Part shown: positions 14,984-23,614 of the stretch, in pieces
Layout: every line of letters begins with the position of its first letter
How positions within the stretch are numbered: the first letter of the stretch is position 1
From: Parasphingorhabdus litoris DSM 22379
Lineage (GTDB): Bacteria > Pseudomonadota > Alphaproteobacteria > Sphingomonadales > Sphingomonadaceae
Length of the DNA: 64,000 nucleotides
Direction of reading: 5' to 3'
Assembly (NCBI RefSeq): GCF_020906275.1
Contig: NZ_CP086727.1
Location: 2,914,001-2,978,000 of the forward strand
Notes under the pieces: generated by a model
Database searches by the model: none
Seen by the model: the letters and a program-made list of their open reading frames with translations, nothing else
What the model was told of the DNA's origin: nothing
Program-made: the position numbers and the translations under genes

Positions 14984-15569
14984 CAAGCTGCCCTTTGGTT
15001 GACGGAATAGCATCACCCTTGCGTGGATCACGCTCAACCGCCTGCCGCATTGCACGGGCAAAGCCCTTGAACATGCTTTCGGCAATATGGTGGTTATTCT
15101 CCCCATAAAGCAGCTCGATATGTAGGGTAATGCCGGCGGCATCGGCGACGCTGTGGAACCAGTGCTTGAACAGCTCCGTATCCATTTCGCCTAACCGATC
15201 CTGGGAAAATCCGGCCTTCCAGACGAGCCATGGACGCCCGGATATATCCAGCGCGACGCGGCTCAATGTCTCGTCCATCGGCGAATAAGTGCTGCCATAA
15301 CGTACGATCCCGGCCTTGTCGCCCAGCGCCTGGCCAATGGCTTGTCCCACCGCAATGGCGCTGTCTTCGGTCGTATGATGCTGGTCAACATGCAGGTCAC
15401 CTTTGACCCGCAAGGTCAGGTCGATCAGCGAGTGGCGCGAAAACTGCTCGATCATATGATCGAGAAAACCAATGCCGGTAGACACATCATATTGCCCGGT
15501 TCCATCCAGATTCAACTCGACGAAAATCTCGGTTTCCTTGGTGTTTCGCTCTATTGTCGCTGTTCTCAT
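14976..15569 (-). CDS. hisB: Imidazoleglycerol-phosphate dehydratase HisB
   Basis: Dehydrates imidazole glycerol phosphate to imidazole acetol phosphate; 197 residues, monofunctional. Metal-binding motifs are [18 protein letters not shown] and [18 protein letters not shown], with [14 protein letters not shown] near the N-terminus. It is the first gene of the minus-strand his run and is divergent from the SspB-like gene across a 126-bp gap (15570-15695). That gap must hold its promoter, but I could not pick a convincing one. Confidence 0.97.
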   Translation of the reverse strand: MRTATIERNTKETEIFVELNLDGTGQYDVSTGIGFLDHMIEQFSRHSLIDLTLRVKGDLHVDQHHTTEDSAIAVGQAIGQALGDKAGIVRYGSTYSPMDETLSRVALDISGRPWLVWKAGFSQDRLGEMDTELFKHWFHSVADAAGITLHIELLYGENNHHIAESMFKGFARAMRQAVERDPRKGDAIPSTKGQLGG

Positions 15570-15695
15570 GGTTGATGCCTATAAAGGCTGTATTTCATCA
15601 GGCAAGAATTTCGCTGAAAAACCAGAAATATCACAGTTTTGGAAAATTATTCAAATCCCCTTGACCCTGCCCCGTGTTCGCGCCACCAAGTAGCA

Positions 15696-16181
15696 ATGAA
15701 CGACAGTGCCCCAGATAGCCTGATTCCTTATGATGAGATTGTGCAGGAAGCGCTGCGCGCTGTGGTCGGCCGGGTACTCGGTGAGGTTGAAACCAACGGT
15801 CTTCCCGGAGACCATCATTTTTACATCACGTTCAAAACCCGCGCACCGGGGGTCGATATTCCCGATCACTTGATCGCGAAGTTCCCCGATGAAATGACCA
15901 TCGTGTTGCAGAATCGCTATTGGGATTTGTCAGTCAGCGAAGACCGGTTTGAAGTGGGATTGAGCTTTAATCAGATCAGCTCCATGCTGCATATTCCCTT
16001 TGCTGCGATAACATCCTTTGTTGACCCAGCCGTCGATTTTGCTCTGCAATTTCAAGTGGATGAAGTCGAAGGTGATCTCGACCCACATGAGCCGGCGCAA
16101 AATGATGGTGACCAGCAGACAGTGGAAACAGTCGATGATGGCTCCAACGTTGTGACTGTGGATTTCGGCAAGAAGAAGTGA
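15696..16181 (+). CDS. SspB-like ClpXP adaptor / stringent starvation family protein
   Basis: Protein of 161 residues of the alphaproteobacterial SspB family, which delivers tagged substrates to ClpXP. The folded part has [38 protein letters not shown] and [21 protein letters not shown] disordered acidic linker then leads to a conserved C-terminal end [10 protein letters not shown], which fits the ClpX-docking peptide role. The ATG at 15696 is chosen over an upstream ATG at 15639 because the family starts near there. fumC follows after 7 bases. Confidence 0.9.
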   Translation: MNDSAPDSLIPYDEIVQEALRAVVGRVLGEVETNGLPGDHHFYITFKTRAPGVDIPDHLIAKFPDEMTIVLQNRYWDLSVSEDRFEVGLSFNQISSMLHIPFAAITSFVDPAVDFALQFQVDEVEGDLDPHEPAQNDGDQQTVETVDDGSNVVTVDFGKKK

Positions 16182-16188
16182 GCGCCTG

Positions 16189-17586
16189 ATGTCAGGCCCA
16201 CCCACAAAAACCACCCGCACGGAATCTGACAGCATTGGCCCTATAGAAGTCCCACAGGACGCCTATTGGGGTGCACAAACCCAGCGCAGTATCGAGAATT
16301 TCCCCTTCCCCCGTCATGAACGTATGCCGATCCGGTTAATTCATGCCTTGGCCACCGTAAAAGAGGCTGCCGCACGGGTGAATGGCATCCATGGACTCGA
16401 CCCGGAAATTGCGGGCGCGATCGCCAAAGCGGCTGAGCAAGTCCGCTCTGGTGCTTTTGACACGCAATTTCCGCTGACCATCTGGCAGACGGGATCCGGC
16501 AGCCAGACGAATATGAATGTGAACGAGGTGATTGCGGGTATCGCCAATGAAAGCCTGACCGGAGAGCGTGGCGGCAAAGACCCCGTCCATCCCAATGACC
16601 ATGTCAATCGCGGACAATCTTCCAATGACAGCTTTCCGACAGCGATGCATGTTGCAGCAGCACGCGCCTTGGAGGTGGAGTTGTTTCCAGCGCTGGAACA
16701 GCTCCACGATGCGCTGGCCCAGAAGGCACAAGACTGGAAAGCGATTGTCAAAATCGGCCGCACCCATTTGCAGGATGCCACACCGTTGACGCTGGGGCAG
16801 GAATTTTCCGGTTATGCGGCGCAATTGCTCGCTGCCCGCGACCGTATTGAGGCGGTCTTGCCGCGTCTCTATCAACTGGCCCAGGGCGGGACTGCCGTGG
16901 GCACCGGCCTCAACGCGCCGGAAAATTTTGGCAATCATATGGCGAGGGAAATCGCCAAAATAACCGGCCTGAAGTTTATCTCAGCGCAGAATAAATTTGC
17001 CGAACTGGCTGCGCATGACACGATGGTTGAGCTATCCGGCGCACTCAATACACTGGCCGTTTCGCTGACCAAAATTGCCAATGACATCCGCCTGCTCGGT
17101 TCTGGACCACGATCCGGCCTTGGTGAACTTAACCTGCCCGCCAATGAACCGGGCAGCTCCATCATGCCAGGCAAAGTCAATCCGACCCAATGCGAAATGC
17201 TGACCATGGTCGCTGCGCAGATGATCGGCAATCATCAGGCGGTGACAGCTGGCGGGATGCAGGGACATCTTGAACTGAACGTCTTCAAGCCGATGATTGG
17301 CGCTAACGTCCTGCGCTCGATTGAAATTGCATCGATCGGTATGTCGAGCTTTGCCACCCGCTGTGCCGACGGGCTGGAAGCCAATGAAACGCGCATTGCC
17401 GAATTGGTCGATCGTTCGCTGATGCTGGTCACGGCACTTGCGCCGGTTATCGGTTATGACAAGGCATCCAAAATCGCCAAACATGCCCATGAAACAGGCA
17501 TGACCTTGCGCGAAGCTGCCCTGAAATTGGGATTAGTCGATGCAGAAACCTACGACGCCCATGTTAAACCGGAGAAAATGGTTTAA
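16189..17586 (+). CDS. fumC: Class II fumarate hydratase FumC
   Basis: Interconverts fumarate and malate in the TCA cycle; an iron-independent tetramer of 465 residues. The N-terminus is [20 protein letters not shown]. The superfamily signature [16 protein letters not shown] is present, as are [13 protein letters not shown] and [16 protein letters not shown]. The length is typical and no key residue is missing. It probably shares a transcript with the preceding SspB-like gene. Confidence 0.97.
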   Translation: MSGPPTKTTRTESDSIGPIEVPQDAYWGAQTQRSIENFPFPRHERMPIRLIHALATVKEAAARVNGIHGLDPEIAGAIAKAAEQVRSGAFDTQFPLTIWQTGSGSQTNMNVNEVIAGIANESLTGERGGKDPVHPNDHVNRGQSSNDSFPTAMHVAAARALEVELFPALEQLHDALAQKAQDWKAIVKIGRTHLQDATPLTLGQEFSGYAAQLLAARDRIEAVLPRLYQLAQGGTAVGTGLNAPENFGNHMAREIAKITGLKFISAQNKFAELAAHDTMVELSGALNTLAVSLTKIANDIRLLGSGPRSGLGELNLPANEPGSSIMPGKVNPTQCEMLTMVAAQMIGNHQAVTAGGMQGHLELNVFKPMIGANVLRSIEIASIGMSSFATRCADGLEANETRIAELVDRSLMLVTALAPVIGYDKASKIAKHAHETGMTLREAALKLGLVDAETYDAHVKPEKMV

Positions 17587-17623
17587 GTTGGAATGATATC
17601 AATCGGGGCATATCGGAGATGAT

Positions 17624-18529
17624 ATGAACGATCCCATTGATGAATCCCTAAATGCTATCGATATCCTGATCCGACAGCTGCTGAGCATGTGGGAACAAGC
17701 CATAGCCTTGCTTCCCAGTCTGTTCATCGCGACAATTGTTCTGATTGTTACCTGGATCATTGCGCGCTTCGCCAGCCGCATCGCTGACAATCTGACGGAC
17801 AAGACCAATATGCGCGCTTCGCTGCAGGAACTGGTCGAAACCATGGTACGGCTTGCAATCTGGATCGTCGGTTTGATGGCGACGCTTACCATCTTGTTGC
17901 CGGGCCTCACCCCCGCCAGCCTCATAGCCGGTCTGGGTTTTGGCGCTGTCGCAATCGGCTTTGCCTTTCAGGATATTTTTGAAAATTTCATGGCTGGGGT
18001 GTTGATCATGATCCGCGAAAAGATGCGGATTGGTGATTATATCATATGCGAGGGTGTAGAGGGCATTGTTGAGAGCATTGCCCTGCGGGAGACCCATGTC
18101 CGCCGTAACACCAAAGAACTTACGATCATCCCCAACTCCATCCTGTTCAAAAACCCGGTGAAGATCCTGACCGATCAGGATAAGCGCAGACATGAAATTA
18201 TCGCTGGCGTGGCCTATGATACCGACCTGGAAGTGGCTCGGGAAGTCATCCTGAAGGCCGTACAGTCGGTTGAGCAGGTTGACAAGGACGAACGGATTGA
18301 TGTTTTCGCCTGCGAATTCAACGCTAGCTCGGTCGATTTCAAAATTCGCTGGTGGTCGGGATCCAAACCACGTGCCATGCATGAAAGCCGGGACAGCGTC
18401 ATTCGCTCGATCAAACGAGCTCTGAATCAAGCGGGTATCGAAATCCCCTTCCCTTATGTTACACAGACTTTCAAGGAACCCATCCCGGTTACATTCAGTG
18501 AACCGGTATCGTTTGCTGGAAAGGAATAA
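17624..18529 (+). CDS. MscS-family mechanosensitive channel
   Basis: Small-conductance mechanosensitive channel homologue of 301 residues for osmotic down-shock. There are three N-terminal membrane helices. The pore helix with GFGAVAIGFAFQDIFENFMA is followed by VLIMIREKMRIGDYI and the beta domain (VEGIVESIALRETHVR; IIPNSILFKNPV). GGAG precedes the ATG. A small hypothetical gene follows after 3 bases and is probably co-transcribed. Confidence 0.95.
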   Translation: MNDPIDESLNAIDILIRQLLSMWEQAIALLPSLFIATIVLIVTWIIARFASRIADNLTDKTNMRASLQELVETMVRLAIWIVGLMATLTILLPGLTPASLIAGLGFGAVAIGFAFQDIFENFMAGVLIMIREKMRIGDYIICEGVEGIVESIALRETHVRRNTKELTIIPNSILFKNPVKILTDQDKRRHEIIAGVAYDTDLEVAREVILKAVQSVEQVDKDERIDVFACEFNASSVDFKIRWWSGSKPRAMHESRDSVIRSIKRALNQAGIEIPFPYVTQTFKEPIPVTFSEPVSFAGKE

Positions 18530-18532
18530 CCC

Positions 18533-18808
18533 ATGTCACTTCTTCGCAATGTTGCCACCGCCATTGTCGGCAATGAAGCGCGCAAACGCGGCAGAGGCAA
18601 TGGCTTGATCGGCCTTGGCCTTGGCATGGTTGCAGCCCGCATTGCGACACGCTCGCTACCCGGCGCGCTACTGGTTGGCGGCGCTATGGTGGCGAAAGCA
18701 CTCTATGACCGGTCGAAGGAAGAGCAGGAAGAACTGCCTGCTTCGGACCAGATTATAGAGATTGAAGGAACACCGGCCCCCACCCAAAATGCCAAAGCCG
18801 AGACCTAG
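18533..18808 (+). CDS. Small hypothetical protein with glycine-rich hydrophobic segment
   Basis: Protein of 91 residues, not recognised beyond resemblance to small sphingomonad proteins. It has a basic N-terminus (NEARKRGRGNG), a Gly/Ala-rich hydrophobic stretch LIGLGLGMVAARIATRSLPG and LLVGGAMVAKALYDRSKE, then an acidic tail. A membrane-associated hairpin is plausible. AAGGAA precedes the ATG, 3 bases after the MscS stop. Its TAG stop shares the palindrome CTAG with the stop of the convergent DUF2585 gene. Confidence 0.75.
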   Translation: MSLLRNVATAIVGNEARKRGRGNGLIGLGLGMVAARIATRSLPGALLVGGAMVAKALYDRSKEEQEELPASDQIIEIEGTPAPTQNAKAET

Positions 18809-19377
18809 ATTGCGCCCTGCCACTCCTTGATCGCTTCAATCGGGAAGGTCAGCATCAAGACGTTTAACGTCAGATTGTCGCGAATCGCATAAAGCGCCAC
18901 CAGCTCGAAAATCACAGCAATCGCCACCGTAGCCTTTACCGGCATCCGGCGAGCCGCAAAAAAGCCCAATGTCATCCAGCCAATATCAGCCATCGAGTTG
19001 ATGATGCTGTCTCCGGCATAACCAAAAGCGAAGGTTGCCTCACGATAACGATTGATGATCATCGGCGAGTTTTCCAGGACTTCCCAGAAACCTTCCAAGA
19101 ATACCGCCAGACATAATGCGAAGCCAAGCCGTGCGGCCTCCGGCTGTTTGCGGAACAGCCAATAGCCAAAGCCGTAAAACAGAAAACCGTGAATGATATG
19201 GCTGAACGTGTACCAGTCGGCGAGATGCTGGCTGTTCTCAGCCGACTGCACTGCGCCGTGCCACAGTTTCACGGTTCCGCATTCACATATGGGCGGCCGG
19301 TCCATTCCGAACAAAATTGCCAGCGTGAGAATAGTTAAGCCCAAAGCGGCTAGCGCATATTTTTTCGATAAAACCAT
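18805..19377 (-). CDS. DUF2585 (UPF0314) membrane protein
   Basis: Inner-membrane protein of 190 residues in the DUF2585 family, common in alphaproteobacteria and of unknown function. It has CGTVKLWHGAVQSAENSQHL, WYTFSHIIHGFLFYG, EGFWEVLENSPMIINRYR and GYAGDSIINSMADI, which are the conserved polar signatures, between about five membrane helices. The ATG at 19377 is favoured over one five codons upstream because it starts just before the first helix. It ends tail to tail with the preceding gene in a shared CTAG. Confidence 0.9.
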   Translation of the reverse strand: MVLSKKYALAALGLTILTLAILFGMDRPPICECGTVKLWHGAVQSAENSQHLADWYTFSHIIHGFLFYGFGYWLFRKQPEAARLGFALCLAVFLEGFWEVLENSPMIINRYREATFAFGYAGDSIINSMADIGWMTLGFFAARRMPVKATVAIAVIFELVALYAIRDNLTLNVLMLTFPIEAIKEWQGAI

Positions 19378-19541
19378 GTTTCGCCCCCTCAATATCCGTG
19401 CAACACAGCAGTATCAAAGAGTCATTGCAAGAATGATAATGGAAACAGGGAGTGGAGCGACAATGCTCCACCCACTGTTAAACTACCTCCCCGCAACTTC
19501 GATCAGATGATGGTAGCAGATCGGGGTGATGGCGGAGATGA

Positions 19542-19688
19542 TTAGGTGGGACCTTCTTCCCTTTCCGGCACGTAGGGTTCGGGATAAGAATCAACATCTT
19601 CTTCCTGAACCGTATCCATGCACGCGCTTAACGGTAAAAGCGCGATGCTGGCCAAAACAAAGATTGTGGGGGAGAATATTTTACGCAT
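19542..19688 (-). CDS. Very small lipoprotein (48 residues)
   Basis: A short frame with a textbook lipoprotein signal: MRKIFSPTIFVLASIALLPL followed by the lipobox LSAC, then a 26-residue acidic and proline-rich mature part (DSYPEPYVPEREEGPT). AAGAGGAA lies 8 bases before the ATG. I do not recognise a family. Small entericidin-like or structural lipoproteins have this form, but the mature sequence is not theirs. It lies alone between DUF2585 and the serine hydrolase; the flanking gaps 19393-19541 and 19689-19927 show no other gene. Confidence 0.65.
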   Translation of the reverse strand: MRKIFSPTIFVLASIALLPLSACMDTVQEEDVDSYPEPYVPEREEGPT

Positions 19689-19927
19689 GGGACTATTCCT
19701 CTTGCTGGCATGCCCCGCTTACGGTGCCATATCTACAAGCCGAGAATCAGATTCCGAAGGATTTGCGCTGCGACGAGCCTCTGAGGCGTCTGCTGTCATT
19801 GACGCCACATAACAGCCTTGTCTTATTGAGTTGGACTATCCTACGCTGCCCCAGGATCATATCTTGATTAAGGTTTGCACTGATATTCGCCTTAGAGATA
19901 ATCGGTGCAGCAAACAGGGACAGCGCA

Positions 19928-21214
19928 ATGGGGAAATATTTGGTGCCGCTTTTTGGATTGGCGGCCCTGTCATTAGTCAGTTTTTATAGCTATCGCGCCT
20001 TCGTTCAGGAGCCGATTGAGTTTCCGCTTGTTGAAACCGCTGAAGCTGTCACTGAGGATCGGCTGCCTACGGAACCAGAGGACTGGCAGGGCACCATAAA
20101 TTACCGCGACCTTGACCAGCGGATTGCCGCGCTTTTCGTCCGTCCTGAAATGGCTGGCCTGGCTGTGGCAATAGTTGAGGATGGCGAGCTTCGCTATATC
20201 CGCAGTTTCGGTGTGACCGATAAACGCAGCGGCGAAAGCGTAACGCTGCAAACCGTTTTTCGCTGGGCATCGGTCTCTAAAGGGGTGGCCGGCACACTGG
20301 CAGCGAAATTGTCAGAAGAAGGCCAAATCGATCTCAATCAAACGCTGAACCAGTGGCAAACTTCGCTCAAGCTTCCCGGGGATGCAATGGCGCGGATCAC
20401 GGTAGCGCAGCTTATGTCGCATCAAACCGGCCTTACGAAAAATGCTTTTGACCGCAAACTGGAAGACGGAGAATTTCCCGGGCTGCTTCGCGCTCGCCTG
20501 GGAACCGCACCATTACAATGCTCTCCCGGAACCTGTCACAGCTATCAGAATATCGCCTTTGATACTGCCGGGGAAATATTGGGACAGGCCACAAATTCGA
20601 TTTACGGTGATGCGGTCCAAAAGCAGTTATTTGAACCGCTCGGCATGGACAGCGCACGATTTGGCATGACCGGTCTGACAGGCGCTGAAAGCTGGGCGCG
20701 GCCTCATCGCGGTGACAAGGTTCGTATTCTTTCAGAATCCTATTGGCTATTGCCCGCAGCGGCTGGCGTTAACAGCAATATTGTCGATATGGCACGCTGG
20801 CTTCGTGCACAGATGAGCGCGAATGAAGACGTCCTGTCCGGCGAGACGCTCGCCCTCGCCCATGCTCCTTTGGTCAGCACGGGGCGGGTTTATGGCGGTG
20901 ATCTTGCGCGCTCGTTGTCGGAACCGTCCTATGGATTGGGCTGGCGCAGTTTTACATATCGTGGCAGGCGATTGATTGGCCATAGCGGCGCCGTTGATGG
21001 CTACCGGGCAACGATCATTTTTGACCCGGCAGCCCGTACCGGCGTGGCGGCAATGTGGAACAGTGGTTGGGGCATACCCTTCGGCATACCCTTTGCCGCG
21101 CTGGACAGCTATTATGGAGAGCCCGCAGACAAGGACAATCTGACAGACTGGCTCGATCTGTCCGATGTGCCACCTCCCAAGCTGCAAAAACCCTCCCCGC
21201 GTGATCTACCATAG
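19928..21214 (+). CDS. Serine hydrolase, class C beta-lactamase-like family
   Basis: Penicillin-binding-fold esterase or peptidase of 428 residues. An N-terminal membrane anchor or signal (LVPLFGLAALSLVSFYSY) precedes the domain. The catalytic Ser-x-x-Lys is SVSK with S115 and K118, the Tyr motif is SYQN with Y206, and the third box is HSG at residues 352-354. Substrates of this family vary (beta-lactams, esters, D-amino peptides) and cannot be read here. An inverted repeat follows it before the convergent Old Yellow Enzyme gene. Confidence 0.92.
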   Translation: MGKYLVPLFGLAALSLVSFYSYRAFVQEPIEFPLVETAEAVTEDRLPTEPEDWQGTINYRDLDQRIAALFVRPEMAGLAVAIVEDGELRYIRSFGVTDKRSGESVTLQTVFRWASVSKGVAGTLAAKLSEEGQIDLNQTLNQWQTSLKLPGDAMARITVAQLMSHQTGLTKNAFDRKLEDGEFPGLLRARLGTAPLQCSPGTCHSYQNIAFDTAGEILGQATNSIYGDAVQKQLFEPLGMDSARFGMTGLTGAESWARPHRGDKVRILSESYWLLPAAAGVNSNIVDMARWLRAQMSANEDVLSGETLALAHAPLVSTGRVYGGDLARSLSEPSYGLGWRSFTYRGRRLIGHSGAVDGYRATIIFDPAARTGVAAMWNSGWGIPFGIPFAALDSYYGEPADKDNLTDWLDLSDVPPPKLQKPSPRDLP

Positions 21215-21268
21215 CTTCGCCATTGGTTCGATCTGTCTTTGCGGAGTGCGCGGTCCGTCTCTAACGCT

Positions 21269-21351
21269 AAGAACAAAGTGGCTTGCGTTGGTGTGGGATT
21301 GATCTTGAAAGCGGACGATTTGAGCGTTCTTATTTTCACCACTTTGTTCTT
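21269..21351. repeat. 13-bp inverted repeat between convergent genes
   Basis: AAGAACAAAGTGG at 21269-21281 and its exact complement CCACTTTGTTCTT at 21339-21351 are separated by 57 bases. It lies between the stops of the serine hydrolase and the Old Yellow Enzyme gene. No U-run follows either arm. It may be an mRNA 3' structure or the edge of a small lost element. Confidence 0.6.
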
Positions 21352-21362
21352 GAATTCTGATT

Positions 21363-22466
21363 TTATGTAAAAGCTTCTCTGGCAAAGAACGGGTAGTCGT
21401 TGTAGCCGACAGCTCCGCCACGGTAGAAAGTTGATTTGTCGACCCGGTTTAGCGGCAGATTTTCTCGGAACCTGCGAACCAAATCAGGGTTTGATAGGAA
21501 CGCGGACCCAAAAGAGATCAAATCGGCGTGACCACTTTGGATGGCTTCCTGAGCACTTTCCTTGGTATAGCCGTTATTCGCGATATAGGTCCCTGGAAAC
21601 AGCTTGCGTAGCCGGATATAGTCAATATTCCGAGGAGCACCCTCGACATGGCCAGCAATGTCCATGCTTGTTTCCAGCACATGAAGATATCCGAGACCGC
21701 GATCAGCCAGGGCTTCCACAATTTCTTCAAAATGTGCCTGCGGGTTAGAATCAGACATGTCATTAAAGGAGTTTTCCGGCGAAAGTCTCAAACCCACGCG
21801 CTCTGCCGGATAGACTTTGGTTACCGCATCCAATACCTCGTGGAGGAATCGCATTCTGTTGATAACACTTCCACCATAATTGTCGGAGCGTTGGTTAGAC
21901 CCATCGCGCAAAAACTGATCAATCAGATAGCCATTTCCACCATGCACCTCGATGCCATCGAAACCGGCAATCAAACAGTTTTCAGCTGCGATACGATATT
22001 GTTCTACTACCTCCATGATTTCAGAAGTCTCCAACGCATGCGGCGTTTCAAACGCTTTATATCCTTCAGCGGTGAACGCTACTCCGTCAGGTTGAAGCGC
22101 CGAGGGGGCGACGGGAATCGCGTTGTCTGGCTGGTGACTTCTGTGGGAAATTCTGCCGCAATGTTGAAGTTGAGCAAAGATGTTGCCGCCTTGCGAATGG
22201 ACCGCATTTACCACACGCAACCAGCCTGACGTCTGTTCCGATGCAAAGATGCCAGGCGTGCTTGGATAGCCGATGCCCTGATGCGATATCGGGATTGATT
22301 CTGTAATGATCAAACCCGCAGAAGCACGTTGCTTGTAATGTTCGGCCATCAATGCCGTTGGCACACCCTCAGGAGTGGCTCTGCTGCGCGACAGCGGGGC
22401 CATTACCATACGATTTCGAATTTTCAGATCTCCGATTTTCCCGTGCGAAAATAATATTGAATTCAT
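21363..22466 (-). CDS. Old Yellow Enzyme family ene-reductase (NemA-like)
   Basis: FMN-dependent NADPH oxidoreductase of 367 residues that reduces activated alkenes, nitro esters or N-ethylmaleimide-like electrophiles. The start ILFSHGKIGDLKIRNRMVMA PLSRSRAT is typical of the barrel. FDGIEVHGGNGYLIDQFLRD, GSNQRSDNYGGS and the C-terminal YIANNGYTKESAQEAI with DLISFGSAFLSNPDL are family blocks. It is divergent from a TetR gene and has a TetR-type palindrome 14 bases before its ATG. Electrophile-responsive repression by that regulator is likely. Confidence 0.95.
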   Translation of the reverse strand: MNSILFSHGKIGDLKIRNRMVMAPLSRSRATPEGVPTALMAEHYKQRASAGLIITESIPISHQGIGYPSTPGIFASEQTSGWLRVVNAVHSQGGNIFAQLQHCGRISHRSHQPDNAIPVAPSALQPDGVAFTAEGYKAFETPHALETSEIMEVVEQYRIAAENCLIAGFDGIEVHGGNGYLIDQFLRDGSNQRSDNYGGSVINRMRFLHEVLDAVTKVYPAERVGLRLSPENSFNDMSDSNPQAHFEEIVEALADRGLGYLHVLETSMDIAGHVEGAPRNIDYIRLRKLFPGTYIANNGYTKESAQEAIQSGHADLISFGSAFLSNPDLVRRFRENLPLNRVDKSTFYRGGAVGYNDYPFFAREAFT

Positions 22467-22479
22467 AGCTAAATCTTTC

Positions 22480-22529
22480 TAGGTCGTTTGTCCTAATACT
22501 TGATTAGAGAGACTGAAAAATGGAGTCAA
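22480..22529 (-). promoter_or_regulatory. Promoter and operator of the Old Yellow Enzyme gene
   Basis: On the minus strand a -35 TTGACT (22524-22529) and a -10-like TAATCA (22501-22506) are separated by 17 bases. Just downstream the palindrome TAGGTCGTTTGTCCTA (22480-22495) covers the presumed transcription start. It ends 14 bases before the ATG. It matches the second palindrome at 22567-22582. Confidence 0.6.
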
Positions 22530-22558
22530 CCTACTTTAATTAATGAATTATTTTTAGA

Positions 22559-22586
22559 TTGACAAATAGGACAATTATCCTAATAT
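22559..22586 (+). promoter_or_regulatory. Promoter of the TetR operon with embedded operator
   Basis: Near-consensus TTGACA (22559-22564) and TAATAT (22581-22586) with a 16-base spacer. The spacer carries the palindrome TAGGACAATTATCCTA (22567-22582). Binding there would block polymerase directly, giving autorepression of the TetR gene at 22721. Together with the other copy the consensus is TAGGWCRWTTRTCCTA. Confidence 0.7.
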
Positions 22587-22720
22587 ACGAACCAATTGAA
22601 TGAATTCAAAGCGCCTTCGGATGAGCGGCAAGGAGTTTATCGATAGAACTTTCTTGCGGCTGCATTGCTCGAATGCTTGCGTTCCGATGCCAGCGTGCGC
22701 GCACATTAATGGGATGGAAT

Positions 22721-23305
22721 ATGAATAGCTCTAAAACGCGAGAAAAAATCGTCGCTGCAGCAGACAGGCTCTATTATGAGCGCGGATTCGAGGCCACGTC
22801 TTTCACCGATGTGGCGGAAGTTGTGGGCATCTCACGTGGAAATTTTTATTATCACTTCAAGACCAAAGACGAGATGCTGGATGCGGTGATTGAGCGCCGT
22901 ATTCTGGAAAGAGGCGCAATGTTGGATGGCTGGATAGATGCTGGGCAATCCCCAAAGCAGTGCGTTGCCAGCTTCATTAAAATCTTGCTCATGAACAACC
23001 AAAAGGTCCGGTCTTATGGATGCCCTGTGGGAACGTTATTTTCCGAACTGTCTAAATTAAATCATCCGGGCGAATCTGGTGCTCGTGAACTGTATGACCT
23101 TTTTCGCATCTGGCTGAAGCGGCGTTTCGAAGCGATGGGAAAAAGCGATAATGCAGATAGTCTGGCTATGCATCTCCTGGCACAAAGCCAGGGTGTTGCT
23201 GCTCTCGCAAATGCCTATCCGAACGAACCATTTTTGGAACAGGAAGTCCAACAAATGCTGGCTTGGCTGGATGCAGTTGCCGACGAAGCACAAATCAGGA
23301 CATAG
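22721..23305 (+). CDS. TetR/AcrR-family transcriptional repressor
   Basis: Regulator of 194 residues. The N-terminal HTH has TREKIVAAADRLYYERGFEA, TSFTDVAEVVGISRGNFYYH and FKTKDEMLDAVI. The C-terminal ligand domain has YGCPVGTLFSELSKLN, whose Cys could sense electrophiles, as in NemR-like regulators. ATG at 22721 follows GGGATGGA; an upstream ATG at 22673 is less likely. It probably represses itself and the divergent ene-reductase through the two TAGG...CCTA palindromes. YciI-like and tag genes follow in the same operon. Confidence 0.93.
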   Translation: MNSSKTREKIVAAADRLYYERGFEATSFTDVAEVVGISRGNFYYHFKTKDEMLDAVIERRILERGAMLDGWIDAGQSPKQCVASFIKILLMNNQKVRSYGCPVGTLFSELSKLNHPGESGARELYDLFRIWLKRRFEAMGKSDNADSLAMHLLAQSQGVAALANAYPNEPFLEQEVQQMLAWLDAVADEAQIRT

Positions 23306-23317
23306 GAGGACGAAACA

Positions 23318-23614
23318 ATGTTCATCATCACTCTTAATCTCACCGAGAAAAAGGACAAAGCCGGACAATTTATGGCTGCCCATAATGAATGGATCGCACA
23401 AGGGTTCGCGGAGCGTGCATTTCTCTTGGTGGGTAGCCTCAAGCCACAAAATGGGGGAGCAATCATCGCAGTTGCAAATGACAGACTTCAAGTTGAAGCA
23501 CGGGTCGCCGCCGATCCTCTCGTCCGCGAAGGCATCGCTGTACCGCATATTCAAGAAATTGCACCCGCACGGACCGATTCCAGGCTTTCGTTTCTTCAAG
23601 ATTCTGCGGCATGA
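23318..23614 (+). CDS. YciI-like (YCII-related) protein
   Basis: Small alpha/beta protein of 98 residues with a ferredoxin-like YciI fold. It has FIITLNLTEKKDKAGQFMAA HNEWI, AERAFLLVGSLKPQNGGAII and ADPLVREGIAVPHIQEIAP. YCII relatives use a His-Asp pair for small chemistry, and members are often found with stress or detoxification genes. The gene follows TetR by 12 bases with GGAGG upstream and overlaps tag by 4 bases (ATGA). A role in the same electrophile response is inferred. Confidence 0.85.
   Translation: MFIITLNLTEKKDKAGQFMAAHNEWIAQGFAERAFLLVGSLKPQNGGAIIAVANDRLQVEARVAADPLVREGIAVPHIQEIAPARTDSRLSFLQDSAA

Noticed and set aside
15570..15695. A clear promoter between hisB and the SspB-like gene
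   Set aside because: Several TTGACC- and TATAAA-like bits occur, but none has a matching partner at a proper distance, so no promoter is reported.
19618..19812. A 64-codon plus-strand frame with a signal-like stretch antisense to the small lipoprotein
   Set aside because: The lipoprotein reading on the other strand has a lipobox and ribosome site. This frame has neither a good ribosome site nor a plausible mature domain.
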